Source of the DNA: Nostoc calcicola FACHB-3891
Lineage (GTDB): Bacteria; Cyanobacteriota; Cyanobacteriia; Cyanobacteriales; Nostocaceae
Reading direction: 5' to 3'
Length of the DNA: 41,559 nt
Assembly (NCBI RefSeq): GCF_014697355.1
Contig: NZ_JACJRQ010000061.1
Location: 1-41,559, forward strand
Shown piece after piece: positions 16,352-25,500 of the stretch. Within the stretch, counting starts at the first letter, position 1. Each line of letters starts with the position of its first letter. The notes below the pieces were generated by a model, which made no database searches, was not told the origin of the DNA, and saw only the letters and a program-made list of their open reading frames with translations. The position numbers and the translations under genes are program-made.

Positions 16352-17481
16352 ATCAGGAGCGACCATTTCCCGAAGGACTCCTTTTACAATCAAGCCAGAT
16401 AAAAACGAGTTATTTCAAGAGTATTACTGTTCCTCATAAAAATCTCAAGACAGCTCTGGATACTTTATTAATTAATGTTTTGGAGCCAGCAGACACATTA
16501 GTTTTCTTGGTTTTTGGTGTAACTGGTGTCGGTAAAACAACGTTACGCCTGCGTCTGGAAAAGTTGTTGTTAGAAGAATTTCTACCTAATTTACAAAATA
16601 ATCTCGGTCAAATTGCTGTTGCAGGTATTGAAGCTATCCCCGCAGAACGAGGAAATTTCAGCTACAAAGATTATTACACTCGCGCCTTAGAAGCCCTGAA
16701 AGAAGTATTGGTTGAATACAAAGTTAATTATGGTTTAACTGAATCAGATGATCCTGGATTAAAACATGATTATCATGTTGATGGCAAAGATTCACCCGCG
16801 TTGCGTAGAGCAATGGAGAAAGTGTTTCGTTATCGTCATCTAAAAGCTTTCACAGTAGATGAAGCTCAACATTTGTTGATGATATCTGGTGGACACCAAA
16901 TGCTGCAACAAATGAATTGGATTAAATCAATTGCTAATCTAACTGGTACAGTACATATTTTGTTTGGTACTTATGAATTACTCAACTGTTCAACTCTCAA
17001 CGGACAAGTAGGACGACGCAGTGAGGATATTCATCTTTCACCGTATCATGCTGATAAGCCGGAAGATGTTGCCGAGTTTATGAGAGTAATTAACACCTTT
17101 CAACGTCATCTTCCCTTAGAGAAAGAGCCAAATTTAGAAAAACACTATGAATATCTTTTAGCAGGTTCTGTTGGTTGTGTGGGTATTCTGAAAAACTGGC
17201 TAACTCGCTCACTGCGAATAGCTTTAGCTTCCGAGGCTAAGACTCTCACAACTTCTCATCTTAAACAGAGTGCAATGGGAGATTCTCGTATCAATAAAAT
17301 TCGCTCGGAAGCACAGCAGGGTGAACGTCGCTTACTTGATTCAGGTGGTCTATCTATTGGCTTAGAATCCTTGGATGTTAGTAACAATCAAGCTATTAAC
17401 AAATCATCCACAAGAATTGGTCGTGTTGGTCAACGTAATCCCAAGCGGGATGCAGTAGGGATGAAGCAATATGACAGTTAA
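16348..17481 (+). CDS. tnsC: TnsC-like AAA+ ATPase transposition regulator
   Basis: 377 residues. Walker A is VFGVTGVGKTTLR (about residues 56-68) and Walker B is AFTVDEAQHLL (about 170-180), as in TnsC/TniB ATPases. TnsC polymerises on DNA, links the target selector (TniQ) to the TnsAB transposase and gives target immunity. The ATG at 16348 overlaps the tnsAB stop and has GAGGAG about 8 nt upstream; an in-frame GTG at 16342 is less likely. The C-terminal 60 residues are polar and Ser/Asn-rich, probably the region that contacts the other Tns proteins. The end overlaps tniQ by 11 bp. Confidence 0.92.
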   Translation: MNQERPFPEGLLLQSSQIKTSYFKSITVPHKNLKTALDTLLINVLEPADTLVFLVFGVTGVGKTTLRLRLEKLLLEEFLPNLQNNLGQIAVAGIEAIPAERGNFSYKDYYTRALEALKEVLVEYKVNYGLTESDDPGLKHDYHVDGKDSPALRRAMEKVFRYRHLKAFTVDEAQHLLMISGGHQMLQQMNWIKSIANLTGTVHILFGTYELLNCSTLNGQVGRRSEDIHLSPYHADKPEDVAEFMRVINTFQRHLPLEKEPNLEKHYEYLLAGSVGCVGILKNWLTRSLRIALASEAKTLTTSHLKQSAMGDSRINKIRSEAQQGERRLLDSGGLSIGLESLDVSNNQAINKSSTRIGRVGQRNPKRDAVGMKQYDS

Positions 17482-18868
17482 TTTTGGTACGACTGATGAA
17501 TTATGGAACTTGGAGCCACCTAAATTTTTGCCACGCAGCCGTTTGTTTCATCAGCTACCAATTGGTGTGGGTACGCCTCATGTAGAAAGCCTGACTAGCT
17601 ATGTTTCTCGTTTAGCTGTTGCTCATAGCGTATCAACAGGAACTTTATTAGCGATTGAAGTAGGGCCATTAATTAAAACCAATTATCTTCCTAATAGGAA
17701 GAGCATCGTCGCAATTTATGGTCAAGAGTCTGTGAGAGCTTTAAATGGCATTCGCTTGGGAGCTTTGCAGCTAGTTCAGGCTTTAGAAACACTTACTTTA
17801 CGAACTGATTTGCGGTTTTTAACGATGCTGACTTGGGCTGAAGTTTTTCCAGTTCTGGGATTGCTTAAACATAAACAAGCTTGGTGTCCTCTTTGCTTAC
17901 AGGAGTGGTTAGAGAACCGAAAGGAGATTTACTTACCCCTGCTATGGGCGTTAAATGTTATCAAAGTTTGTCCATACCATTATCAACCTTTACAATCACA
18001 ATGTCCCCACTGTCAGGTTCAATTTCTACCTCTTTGGCGTACTTCTCGACCTGGATATTGTTTGAAATGCTCTGGCTGGTTGGGCAGCAGTAAAAATGCT
18101 AGGGATGGAGAATTTAATTTTCTAGAAACCAATGATGAATTGCAGTGGAATATTTGGGTAGCAAATACTGTAGGCGATTTAATCGCTCAAGCTCCTTATC
18201 AACCTTCTCCATTGCCCAGAGAAACGATTAAAAAATCGTTAGTCTTTTTCGTGAATCAATTTAGCAATGGTGATGTTTTAGCTTTTGAGCAGTTAATAAA
18301 ACTATCCAACTCAGAAATAGCTCAATGGTATTCAGGTACAACAATTCCTACACTAGATAAACTTTTAAAAATCTGTTATCAACTAAAAACCTCTCTTCTC
18401 GACTTTCTTCAAGCACAGACCATACCACAATCTGGTACTAACCAAGTTGCTTTATGTCCCAGTTCTCGACAAAGACAACTAACTGTTACATCACAAAGAA
18501 ACAAGACGCGAATCCGCTCCTTACTCACAAGTGTGCTGAATCAAAATGAATATCCTTCACCTTCTGTAAGAGTTGTAGCCCGACGCTATCATGTTGGCGG
18601 TGCTACTCTCTACTACTATGCTCAAGATTTATGTCGGGCTATTTCTGCTCGTTACTGGGATGACAAAAAACTTCTTCAACAACAGACTATTGAGCGGGGC
18701 ATTAGTGAAGTTAAACGACTGGCTCCAGAACTTGCTGCACAAGGAATTACTCCTAGTGTTAAAAATCTTGCCAGTGTTATGACTCATCCAGAAGCTTTAT
18801 GGCGCGAAAAGGTTCTCCAAACTTTAAACGAGGTACGGCGTTCTTTTGGTGAATTGCCTGAAGGATGA
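17471..18868 (+). CDS. tniQ: TniQ/TnsD-like target-selection protein
   Basis: 465 residues, long for a TniQ and close in size to Tn7 TnsD. The N-terminus (LPIGVGTPHVESLTSYVSR) is the classic TniQ opening. Zinc-binding pairs are C139-C142 (CPLC), C167-H170 (CPYH), C178-C181 (CPHC) and C197-C200 (CLKC). The C-terminal half adds an HTH-like segment (SNSEIAQWYSGTTIPTLDKL) and another (SVRVVARRYHVGGATLYYYA), so it should bind a specific DNA sequence itself. Short TniQ proteins of CRISPR-associated transposons lack such extensions. I infer a TnsD-style role: recognising a fixed chromosomal site and recruiting TnsC. It overlaps tnsC, so all three genes are coupled. Confidence 0.9.
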   Translation: MTVNFGTTDELWNLEPPKFLPRSRLFHQLPIGVGTPHVESLTSYVSRLAVAHSVSTGTLLAIEVGPLIKTNYLPNRKSIVAIYGQESVRALNGIRLGALQLVQALETLTLRTDLRFLTMLTWAEVFPVLGLLKHKQAWCPLCLQEWLENRKEIYLPLLWALNVIKVCPYHYQPLQSQCPHCQVQFLPLWRTSRPGYCLKCSGWLGSSKNARDGEFNFLETNDELQWNIWVANTVGDLIAQAPYQPSPLPRETIKKSLVFFVNQFSNGDVLAFEQLIKLSNSEIAQWYSGTTIPTLDKLLKICYQLKTSLLDFLQAQTIPQSGTNQVALCPSSRQRQLTVTSQRNKTRIRSLLTSVLNQNEYPSPSVRVVARRYHVGGATLYYYAQDLCRAISARYWDDKKLLQQQTIERGISEVKRLAPELAAQGITPSVKNLASVMTHPEALWREKVLQTLNEVRRSFGELPEG

Positions 18869-18903
18869 CTCAAATGATGATGGCTTTGAGTCTAAGATTG
18901 CCT

Positions 18904-18958
18904 GAGTCCAATTAAAGGATAAGCTTGCCGTTGCGGCAAACAATTCCTTTAAGTCACA
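18904..18958 (-). repeat. Right terminal inverted repeat of the Tn7-like element
   Basis: The mirror image of 13241-13295 with one mismatch, followed by the TTAAG duplication at 18959-18963. Only about 90 bp separate the tniQ stop from the right edge, against 384 bp between the left edge and tnsAB. The ends are therefore asymmetric, as in other Tn7-like elements. Confidence 0.95.
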
Positions 18959-18964
18959 TTAAGA

Positions 18965-20314
18965 TTATGTGCCAGGAAGCAAATTGCGATCGATATATGC
19001 TTCTAAAGTATCCTTAACTTTAGAAGCTTTACAATATGGCGTAATCTCAGAATAATCCGGTTTTACTGTCCAATCGTAATGGCGAAGCAGTGTAGAAAGG
19101 ACTATTTTCATTTCCATTTGGGCAAATTCCATGCCTAAGCAACTGTGAGAACCACCACCAAAACCCATGAGTCCAAAAGGATGCTTTTTATCTTCTTCAC
19201 GAGGTGGTGCAAAGCGATCGGGGTCAAAGCGATCGGGATCGGTGTAGAGTTCTGGTAGACGGTGAGTCAGCATTGGAGAAATCGTCACAAACCAACCAGC
19301 GGGAATGCGATAGCCTGCATACTCAATATCTTTGAGAACGCCACGATTATAGGCATACACTGGGGGATAAAGGCGTTCTGTTTCTTTGAGGACGTTGGTT
19401 AACTCTGGAAGTTGTTTGAGGTGAGACAGAGTTAGGGGATTATTTCCCACAACTGCTAACTGTTCTTTACGCAGTCGCTCTCGCCATTCTGGATGATGAC
19501 CTAATTCAAATATTACCCAACTCAGCAAAGAAGCTGTGGTTTCATGTCCAGCAAACAGCAGTAATAATGCTTCATTGATTACCTGTGCTTGGCTTAATTT
19601 ATTGCCGTCTTCATCAACAGCAGCTAGCAGTAATCCCAAAACATCTTTTGATTCTTCTAAATTACCACCTTCGATACGCTTGGCGATCGCTTGATTCAAA
19701 AAAGCTACTAATTTACTCCTGGCATTTTGACCGCGACCGTATAAAGTATAAGGGACATTCCATTTGAGTATTGCAAAACTGCTATCAATTAATTGTGTAA
19801 ACCACTGACTAGTTTGCTCTACTTCGGTTTTGTTTTGAGTTCCTAAAAACAGACGAGTTGCAACCATCAGGGTTAGTTGGCGGAAACTAGAATTTAAAGA
19901 AATCGTTTCCCGTTCTCCCCAATCTTTCAGGAAGTCTTCCACTATATTTTGAATTGTGTCGAAATATGTGGCGATCGCTTTTCCGTGAAATGCTGGATAC
20001 ATTAAGCGACGAGTTAGCCGATGTTCTTCCCCGTCTTGTAATAAAATATTGTTGCCAAATGTGGGTTCCAGGAAATACCAGCCAATCCGCGATGACATAT
20101 TTTCTGCTTGTTCCACCAGCACCAGGCGATTAGCATCAGGGCCAATTAGATAAGCACGTTTACGTCCCAGCACCCTAGTCTTAAAAACTGAACCATATTG
20201 ATGAAATCGCCGCCATATATACAGTTCTAAATCGCGGAAGATTTCCAAAGTCTCGCCCAAGAAGGGCAAGCCATAAGTACCAGGCATTTCCTCGGCGGAC
20301 TTTAGCTGCCCCAT
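18965..20314 (-). CDS. Cytochrome P450, CYP120-like
   Basis: 449 residues with all P450 hallmarks: I-helix oxygen-binding AGHETT (in LLLLFAGHETTASLL), K-helix ETERLYPP and the heme-binding loop FGGGSHSCLG with the ligand Cys at residue 392. The opening (EEMPGTYGLPFLGETLEIF) matches cyanobacterial CYP120, a retinoid-hydroxylating soluble P450. No signal or anchor segment is present. The substrate is inferred from family only. The stop codon (18965-18967 on the plus strand) lies 1 bp inside the TTAAG duplication of the Tn7-like element, so the gene is intact despite the insertion. Confidence 0.9.
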   Translation of the reverse strand: MGQLKSAEEMPGTYGLPFLGETLEIFRDLELYIWRRFHQYGSVFKTRVLGRKRAYLIGPDANRLVLVEQAENMSSRIGWYFLEPTFGNNILLQDGEEHRLTRRLMYPAFHGKAIATYFDTIQNIVEDFLKDWGERETISLNSSFRQLTLMVATRLFLGTQNKTEVEQTSQWFTQLIDSSFAILKWNVPYTLYGRGQNARSKLVAFLNQAIAKRIEGGNLEESKDVLGLLLAAVDEDGNKLSQAQVINEALLLLFAGHETTASLLSWVIFELGHHPEWRERLRKEQLAVVGNNPLTLSHLKQLPELTNVLKETERLYPPVYAYNRGVLKDIEYAGYRIPAGWFVTISPMLTHRLPELYTDPDRFDPDRFAPPREEDKKHPFGLMGFGGGSHSCLGMEFAQMEMKIVLSTLLRHYDWTVKPDYSEITPYCKASKVKDTLEAYIDRNLLPGT

Positions 20315-20610
20315 ATTTGAGTACCTCCAGCAGTAATTAGCTACACTAATTAATTTTAAGAGGTGCGATCGCGATGATGATTACCGAGTCAGATTTTTTA
20401 ATCACCTAATTTTTTTGCTTCTTGCGGCGTAGATATCTTGTCCACCTTTGGTTACAGGCGGTCTTGGGCACTATTGGTGTAAAGTTAAAGTATGACATCG
20501 GATATCAAGCTACATTGCAGCGTTGCAGGGCGTGTCGCGTGTACTTCATTTTCCTTGAAATCGGCTGTATGAATGCATTTTACCGCTCTCATCTCATTAG
20601 TTAAAAAATT

Positions 20611-20883
20611 ATGGAAAATACATTATTTGATAAAACCTTCCGTGACAGCGATGGCAAAATTGTTATAGCTCAGGTGCCAAATCTGCCCCTTATTGTTTGG
20701 ATAGTAACTAGTTTACTAGGTCTAATTTTTACAAGTGGCAAAATCAATACAGTGTTAGAAATACTGGCAAATGGTTCTTTGTTTACTTGGGCTTGGCTGG
20801 AGTTATTTCAAGGCGTTAATTATTTTCGCAGAGCGCTAGGTCTTGTTGTGTTTATTGTTATTATCGCATCAAAAATTCAGTAG
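20611..20883 (+). CDS. Small membrane protein, unknown function
   Basis: 90 residues beginning MENTLFDKTFRDSDGKIVIA. The start is soluble, then come three likely membrane helices (LPLIVWIVTSLLGLIF; ILANGSLFTWAWLELF; ALGLVVFIVIIAS). The ATG has no strong Shine-Dalgarno upstream. I do not recognise a named family. It stands alone between the P450 promoter region and a repeat-filled spacer, so context gives no hint about its job. Confidence 0.6.
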   Translation: MENTLFDKTFRDSDGKIVIAQVPNLPLIVWIVTSLLGLIFTSGKINTVLEILANGSLFTWAWLELFQGVNYFRRALGLVVFIVIIASKIQ

Positions 20884-21575
20884 CTAAGTAGCTAGACATG
20901 ATTAAATGTAAAACGCTCAACAGAGTAAGTACCATTATTTGCACGATTTTGAATAGCATGAATTAGAGCTATGCCTCCGGTGGGCTACGCCTACACTAGT
21001 TCATACTCATCGTCAAAAATTTGTGAGGAAAGCTCATGACGTTTCAGTTGCAGCCACTCATCTTCAATACGGTTCATTTGATACGAGTATGGTGGCAGGA
21101 AAAAATGTATAAACCTTGTTGTTGCCAATGTTGCCAGTAAGTAAGTAGGCGTAATTAAACATAAGATCGAACCTCACCCTCAATCCCTCTCCTTAGTAAG
21201 GAGAGAGAAGCCGGAGACAGGGTGAAGTTTTATATTTAATTTGACCCACTTACTTACAATATTTTTACGTTACAGCAATTTTCAGGTAAATATAGCGCTT
21301 CTCACTTGGGTAAAATACGCACGTTCGTAGGGTAGCACAGCTGTGCTACCCTACAGCGTATTGCATCCAAACGAGAATCGCTATAGACCAGGCACGCAGT
21401 AGGGGCACAGCATTGCTGTGCCCTTACGACAGATGTGGTTCAAATACATGAAAACTGCTGTAAGTTGAGACGTATGGCACGATGCCCACCCCACAAGATT
21501 TATCATGTTAAGATGTGTACTTAATTTACTTGCAAAGTACTGTATCTAGACCCCTTTGAATTCGCGGATGCTGCA
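20884..21575. other. 692-bp gene-free spacer filled with repeats
   Basis: In order: a CCTCCGGTGGGCTACGCC repeat (about 20971-20988); a CTCTCC/GGAGAG hairpin repeat (21172-21229) related to 118-215; a MITE-like hairpin (21291-21385); a GGGCACAGCA/TGCTGTGCCC palindrome (about 21405-21424) joined to the inverted copy of 1131-1172. No open frame of substance is present. Confidence 0.7.
21291..21385. mobile_element. MITE-like hairpin with ~30-bp inverted ends
   Basis: The left end reads TATAGCGCTTCTCACTTGGG. The right end, read in reverse complement, is TATAGCGATTCTCGTTTGGA. Both continue into AATACGC. The centre is a perfect GTAGGGTAGCACAGC/GCTGTGCTACCCTAC palindrome. TA at both ends fits an IS630-type target. 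A related GTAGGGTAG hairpin is at 38402-38431. Confidence 0.65.
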
Positions 21576-22454
21576 ATGTCCACAACACCGACTACTCGAT
21601 TAATTTTAGAGACTTTACTTCCGCATCTAAAAGTAGCAGCAGCCTATGCCAGTTTTCTGCAACCAAAAATTGCTGCACTTCCCGCTAAAGAACAAGGAAA
21701 AAACTTTTTTGCGGCTGCACTTACTGATGCGGATTTGGCAATTCAAAATCTGGTAGAAGTAGTACTGTTGGGCACTTTTCCAGAGATTCGCTTTTATGGG
21801 GAAGAGTATGAAAGTTCTAGAAACACTAAGTATTTTCGTGGTACTGAACTTGGTTTGTCAGGTGATTATTTAGTCACGCTCGACCCCATTGATGGCACGA
21901 AGTTTTACATGGATGGACATTCTAATTACCAAATTATTCTGACTATTTTAAATGCGGATGATTTTGAGGCAGTACTGGCGATTTCTCCTGCCCAAAATGT
22001 TTATTTTTATGCTTTTCGAGGCCAAGGTGCTTTTAAAGGAACGCTGGAAATGAATTTAGAAGCCTGCATTCCGTTGGAAATTACATCACCCAAACCTGCT
22101 GTATTGTTGGGATGGGGAATGAATGCGATCGCACCTTTAATAAAAGACCGCTATCAAGTAATTGATATTGCCAATGACTATTCTAGTGATATTCAAATTC
22201 CCAATCTCAATGGTATTCTCAGTGGTGATTTGAGTGGAGCAGTAATCAGAGCCGGCAAATTTATTGATGGTGGCGCCCTGGCTTTTTTGGCAAGAGAAGC
22301 TGGCTATCTTATCACTACTCTCGACGGTTCGATTTTACCGCCACTGCATACTTGTAAAAACTATAGCCTGCCTGGATTGATTATAGCTGCCTCAAAATCG
22401 GTTCATCAAGATTTGCTGTCAGCAATGCAAAGCTTACCCGAAAACCAAAACTAA
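21576..22454 (+). CDS. Inositol-monophosphatase/CysQ-family phosphatase
   Basis: 292 residues of the metal-dependent IMPase fold. Metal-site motifs are visible: FYGEEYES (first Glu pair) and VTLDPIDGTKFYM, the hallmark DPIDGT loop. The third site, usually WDxAA near the C-terminus, reads IDGGALAFLAREAGY, so the usual WD pair is replaced. Members dephosphorylate inositol phosphates, fructose-1,6-bisphosphate or 3'-phosphoadenosine nucleotides; the substrate here is not clear. The ATG at 21576 has no strong ribosome-binding site. It is a single gene, convergent with the histidine kinase. Confidence 0.8.
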   Translation: MSTTPTTRLILETLLPHLKVAAAYASFLQPKIAALPAKEQGKNFFAAALTDADLAIQNLVEVVLLGTFPEIRFYGEEYESSRNTKYFRGTELGLSGDYLVTLDPIDGTKFYMDGHSNYQIILTILNADDFEAVLAISPAQNVYFYAFRGQGAFKGTLEMNLEACIPLEITSPKPAVLLGWGMNAIAPLIKDRYQVIDIANDYSSDIQIPNLNGILSGDLSGAVIRAGKFIDGGALAFLAREAGYLITTLDGSILPPLHTCKNYSLPGLIIAASKSVHQDLLSAMQSLPENQN

Positions 22455-22469
22455 TACTGATTGCATTCA

Positions 22470-22539
22470 GAATTCTGTTAGCGCAGCGGGACGTAGCCCA
22501 TTCTGAATTCTGTTAGCGCAGCGGGGCGTAGCCCATTCT
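22470..22539. repeat. 35-bp unit repeated twice in tandem
   Basis: The unit starts GAATTCTGTTAGCGCAGCGG and ends CGTAGCCCATTCT. Copies occupy 22470-22504 and 22505-22539 with one base difference (GGGACG against GGGGCG). It fills the gap between the convergent phosphatase and histidine-kinase genes. Confidence 0.85.
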
Positions 22540-22556
22540 GCATTCTGAATTCTCTT

Positions 22557-25500
22557 TTAACTTTTACCTTGTAAAAATTCTTGAATACGGTTGACAAATT
22601 CTTCTACTTCTGAAATCAACTTAGTCGTACCTTTATGCTCCTGCTGGAGAGCTTGTTGTTCTAGTTTTTCAACTGCTAGGTACATAGCTGTGGCTCCAAT
22701 GTTAGCACTAGCACCTTTAAGGTAATGAGCTTCTCGGACAATTTGCCCAAAATCATAAAGTGCGATCGCACTTTTAATAATTTCTAAACGAGGTTGAATA
22801 TCTTGAATAAAGATTTGTAAGAGATTTAATTCAAATTGTGTATCATTATCCGATACCTGATGCAGGTATTCCCAATTAATTGTTGAGTCAACTCCATCGT
22901 TATGAGTGGTAGAAACTGTCTGCTCGCATTCGGCTACCACCTGTTGCGAAAGGATGATGTCTGCCCAATGCTCTAGGATAGCCGCCAATTTTTCTTTCAA
23001 CACTGGCTTACTGAGATAATCATCCATTCCGGCATTTAGACACTTTTGTTTGTCTTCTTTCATGGCATTAGCTGTCATAGCAATCACCACAGGCCGACGA
23101 TGACTAGCAAAAGCACTCTCTTGCCACCGATGAATTTCTTTTGTAGTTTCTAAACCATCGAGAATTGGCATGTGGCAATCCATTAAAATCAAATCATAAG
23201 GAATTTTTTCTAATAGCTGTAAAACTTCTTTTCCATTGGCAACGACATCAGCTTTATAGCCCAAAGTTTGGAGTTGTTTCAGCGTGACTTTCTGATTTAC
23301 CAAATTATCTTCAGCTAGCAAAATTCTTAATTTTGATTCAGTAGAGGAATTAGGGCTTATACCTGAAGTTTTTCTCCTTTGGACTTCTTCGGTAGCCCCT
23401 TGTTCTGGTTCCGGCTGAGTTTGTAGAATAGTCGTCATTGTATCCAGAAGCCGGGATGTCCTAACAGGTTTGATTAAATAAGCAGCAAATCCGATTTTCA
23501 GAGCTTCCTGTACTTGATTCCGTTGATTAGTTGAGGCGAGGATAATTAAAGGTATCTCGGCAATTGCAGAATTGGCTTTAATTTTTTCTCCTAATTTGCT
23601 GCCATCTATTTCTGGCATTTGCATATCAATTAAGACGGCATCATAAGGATTTTTTTGCTCGCAATTTTTCTGCATAGCTTTGAGTGCAGCGGCAGCAGTG
23701 TTGGCTATATCTACCTGTATTCCCCAAGCAGTAGCTTGATGGTGGATCATTTTGCAATTAGTAGAGTTATCATCTACTACTAAGACGCGGCGATTGATTA
23801 AAAGTGGGCATGACCTCAAAACAGGCTCAATTTGCTTGGCGAAAGGTACTTCAAACCAAAATTTAGATCCTCTCCCCATCTGACTTTCTACCCCAATTAT
23901 TCCTCCCATCAAACTCACCAGTTGTTTACAGATGGCTAATCCCAAACCTGTACCACCATACTTGCGAGTGGTAGAAGCATCGACTTGGGTAAATGCCATA
24001 AACAGTTTAGGTTGGTCTTCAGGACTAATACCAAGACCTGTGTCTGTGATGGCAAAGTATATGCTGACTGTAGTGGAGGAAAGGGAACGCAATTTCGCTT
24101 CAACTACCACTTCACCAGCACTGGTAAACTTGATAGCGTTGCTAATTAAGTTCATGAGAATTTGCCGTAGCCTACCCACATCTCCTTGGAGATAAATGGG
24201 GACATTAGGATCGATTAGCCCTGCAATTTCTAATCCTTTATTGTGGGCTGAGGGAGCCAATAATTCTAAAACTTCTTCAACACATGTTGATAGGTTAAAG
24301 TCTAGTGTTTCCAGAGCCATTTCTCCAGCTTCAAGCTTGGAGAGATCCAAAATTTCGTTAATTAAATTTAATAAAGCTTCTCCACTGATGCGAATCGTTT
24401 CAATAAAATCTCGCTGTTCTGGGTCTAAAGAAGTATCTAAAGCTAAACTAGTCATTCCTAATACAGCATTCATGGGAGTACGAATTTCATGACTCATATT
24501 CGCCAAAAAGGCACTTTTGGTTTGAGAAGCTAATTCAGCTTGGTAACGGGCAATTTCAAGTTCTTGTCGTTGACGAGTTTCTGCTTCTAATAGTTGGGCT
24601 TGGGCTAGGGCTATACCTACTTGATCGGCGATTTGGCGCAAAAGATGAGTTTCAAAGCTAGACCATTGGTGAGAATAGTCACACTGATGGACTATCAGCA
24701 AACCGCGAAGTTCTTCTTTGACGAGAATCGGTACAACCAAATTGACTTTTACTCCAAACTGTTGCATCAATTGCAGATGAGTTTGTTGGACTTCCAACAG
24801 ATCTAAATTAGCGAGTCCCAAAATCCGTCCTTGACGGTATTGCTGTAGATAGTATTGTTGTAGGTATTCGGCTTGAAAGTAGGGGGCGACGGTGTTTTGT
24901 TCTTTAATTGCTGGTAAGCCAGAAACTACCGCTTCGATAACAGTGGTTTTAGACTCATCTGGCAATAGCTGATAAATTAATACTCGGTCGGTTTGGAGAA
25001 TTTTTTGCACCTCATTGACAGTGATTTCCAGAATTTCTTCGATTTGCAAAGACTGGCGAATTTTCAGGGTGATTTCCGTAAAAAGTTGCGATCGCAAGTT
25101 TTGGCGTTGTAATTCTTCTTCAGCTTGTTTACGCTGGATAAATTGCCCCACTTGCTCACCAATAAAATTCATGGTTTTTGCCAAGTCTTCGTTAGGTTGC
25201 TGGATTTCACGGTTAAAGCAGGTAATAACGCCGAGGATTTTGTTACCAGTGCGGAGGGGAAAACCAAAAGCTGAATGTAGTCCTACTTGAGCAGCGATTT
25301 GGAAGCTAGGAAAATTCAGATCTTTAACGATATCAGCAATCCAAACAGGTTCAGAACTAGCCCAAACACGGCCGGGTAGTCCAATTCCTGGGGCAAAAGT
25401 CGTTTGCCGTTTCAGGGCTGCAAACTCTTGTACCTCAAGGGATGGTTTGTGCCAGATATCGAAAAAACGCAGCACATTTGCTTCCCGATCGACCATCCAA

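Larger units (their letters stand above)
13241..18958 (+). mobile_element. Intact minimal Tn7-like transposon (TnsAB, TnsC, TniQ)
   Basis: The 5,718-bp element begins TGTGACTTAA and ends with its reverse complement. Terminal inverted repeats extend 55 bp (13241-13295 and 18904-18958) with one mismatch. It is flanked by a perfect 5-bp duplication, TTAAG, at 13236-13240 and 18959-18963, the length expected for Tn7-like insertion. Inside are only three overlapping genes: a tnsA-tnsB fusion, tnsC and a long tniQ. No cargo, cas gene or CRISPR array was found within it. All catalytic residues appear intact, and the near-identical ends and perfect duplication suggest a young and perhaps active insertion. 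It ends 6 bp before the stop codon of the convergent P450 gene. Confidence 0.95.

Noticed and set aside
20422..20604. 60-residue open frame upstream of the small membrane protein
   Set aside because: No ribosome-binding site, no domain or membrane pattern, and composition unlike real neighbours. It overlaps the likely P450 promoter region.
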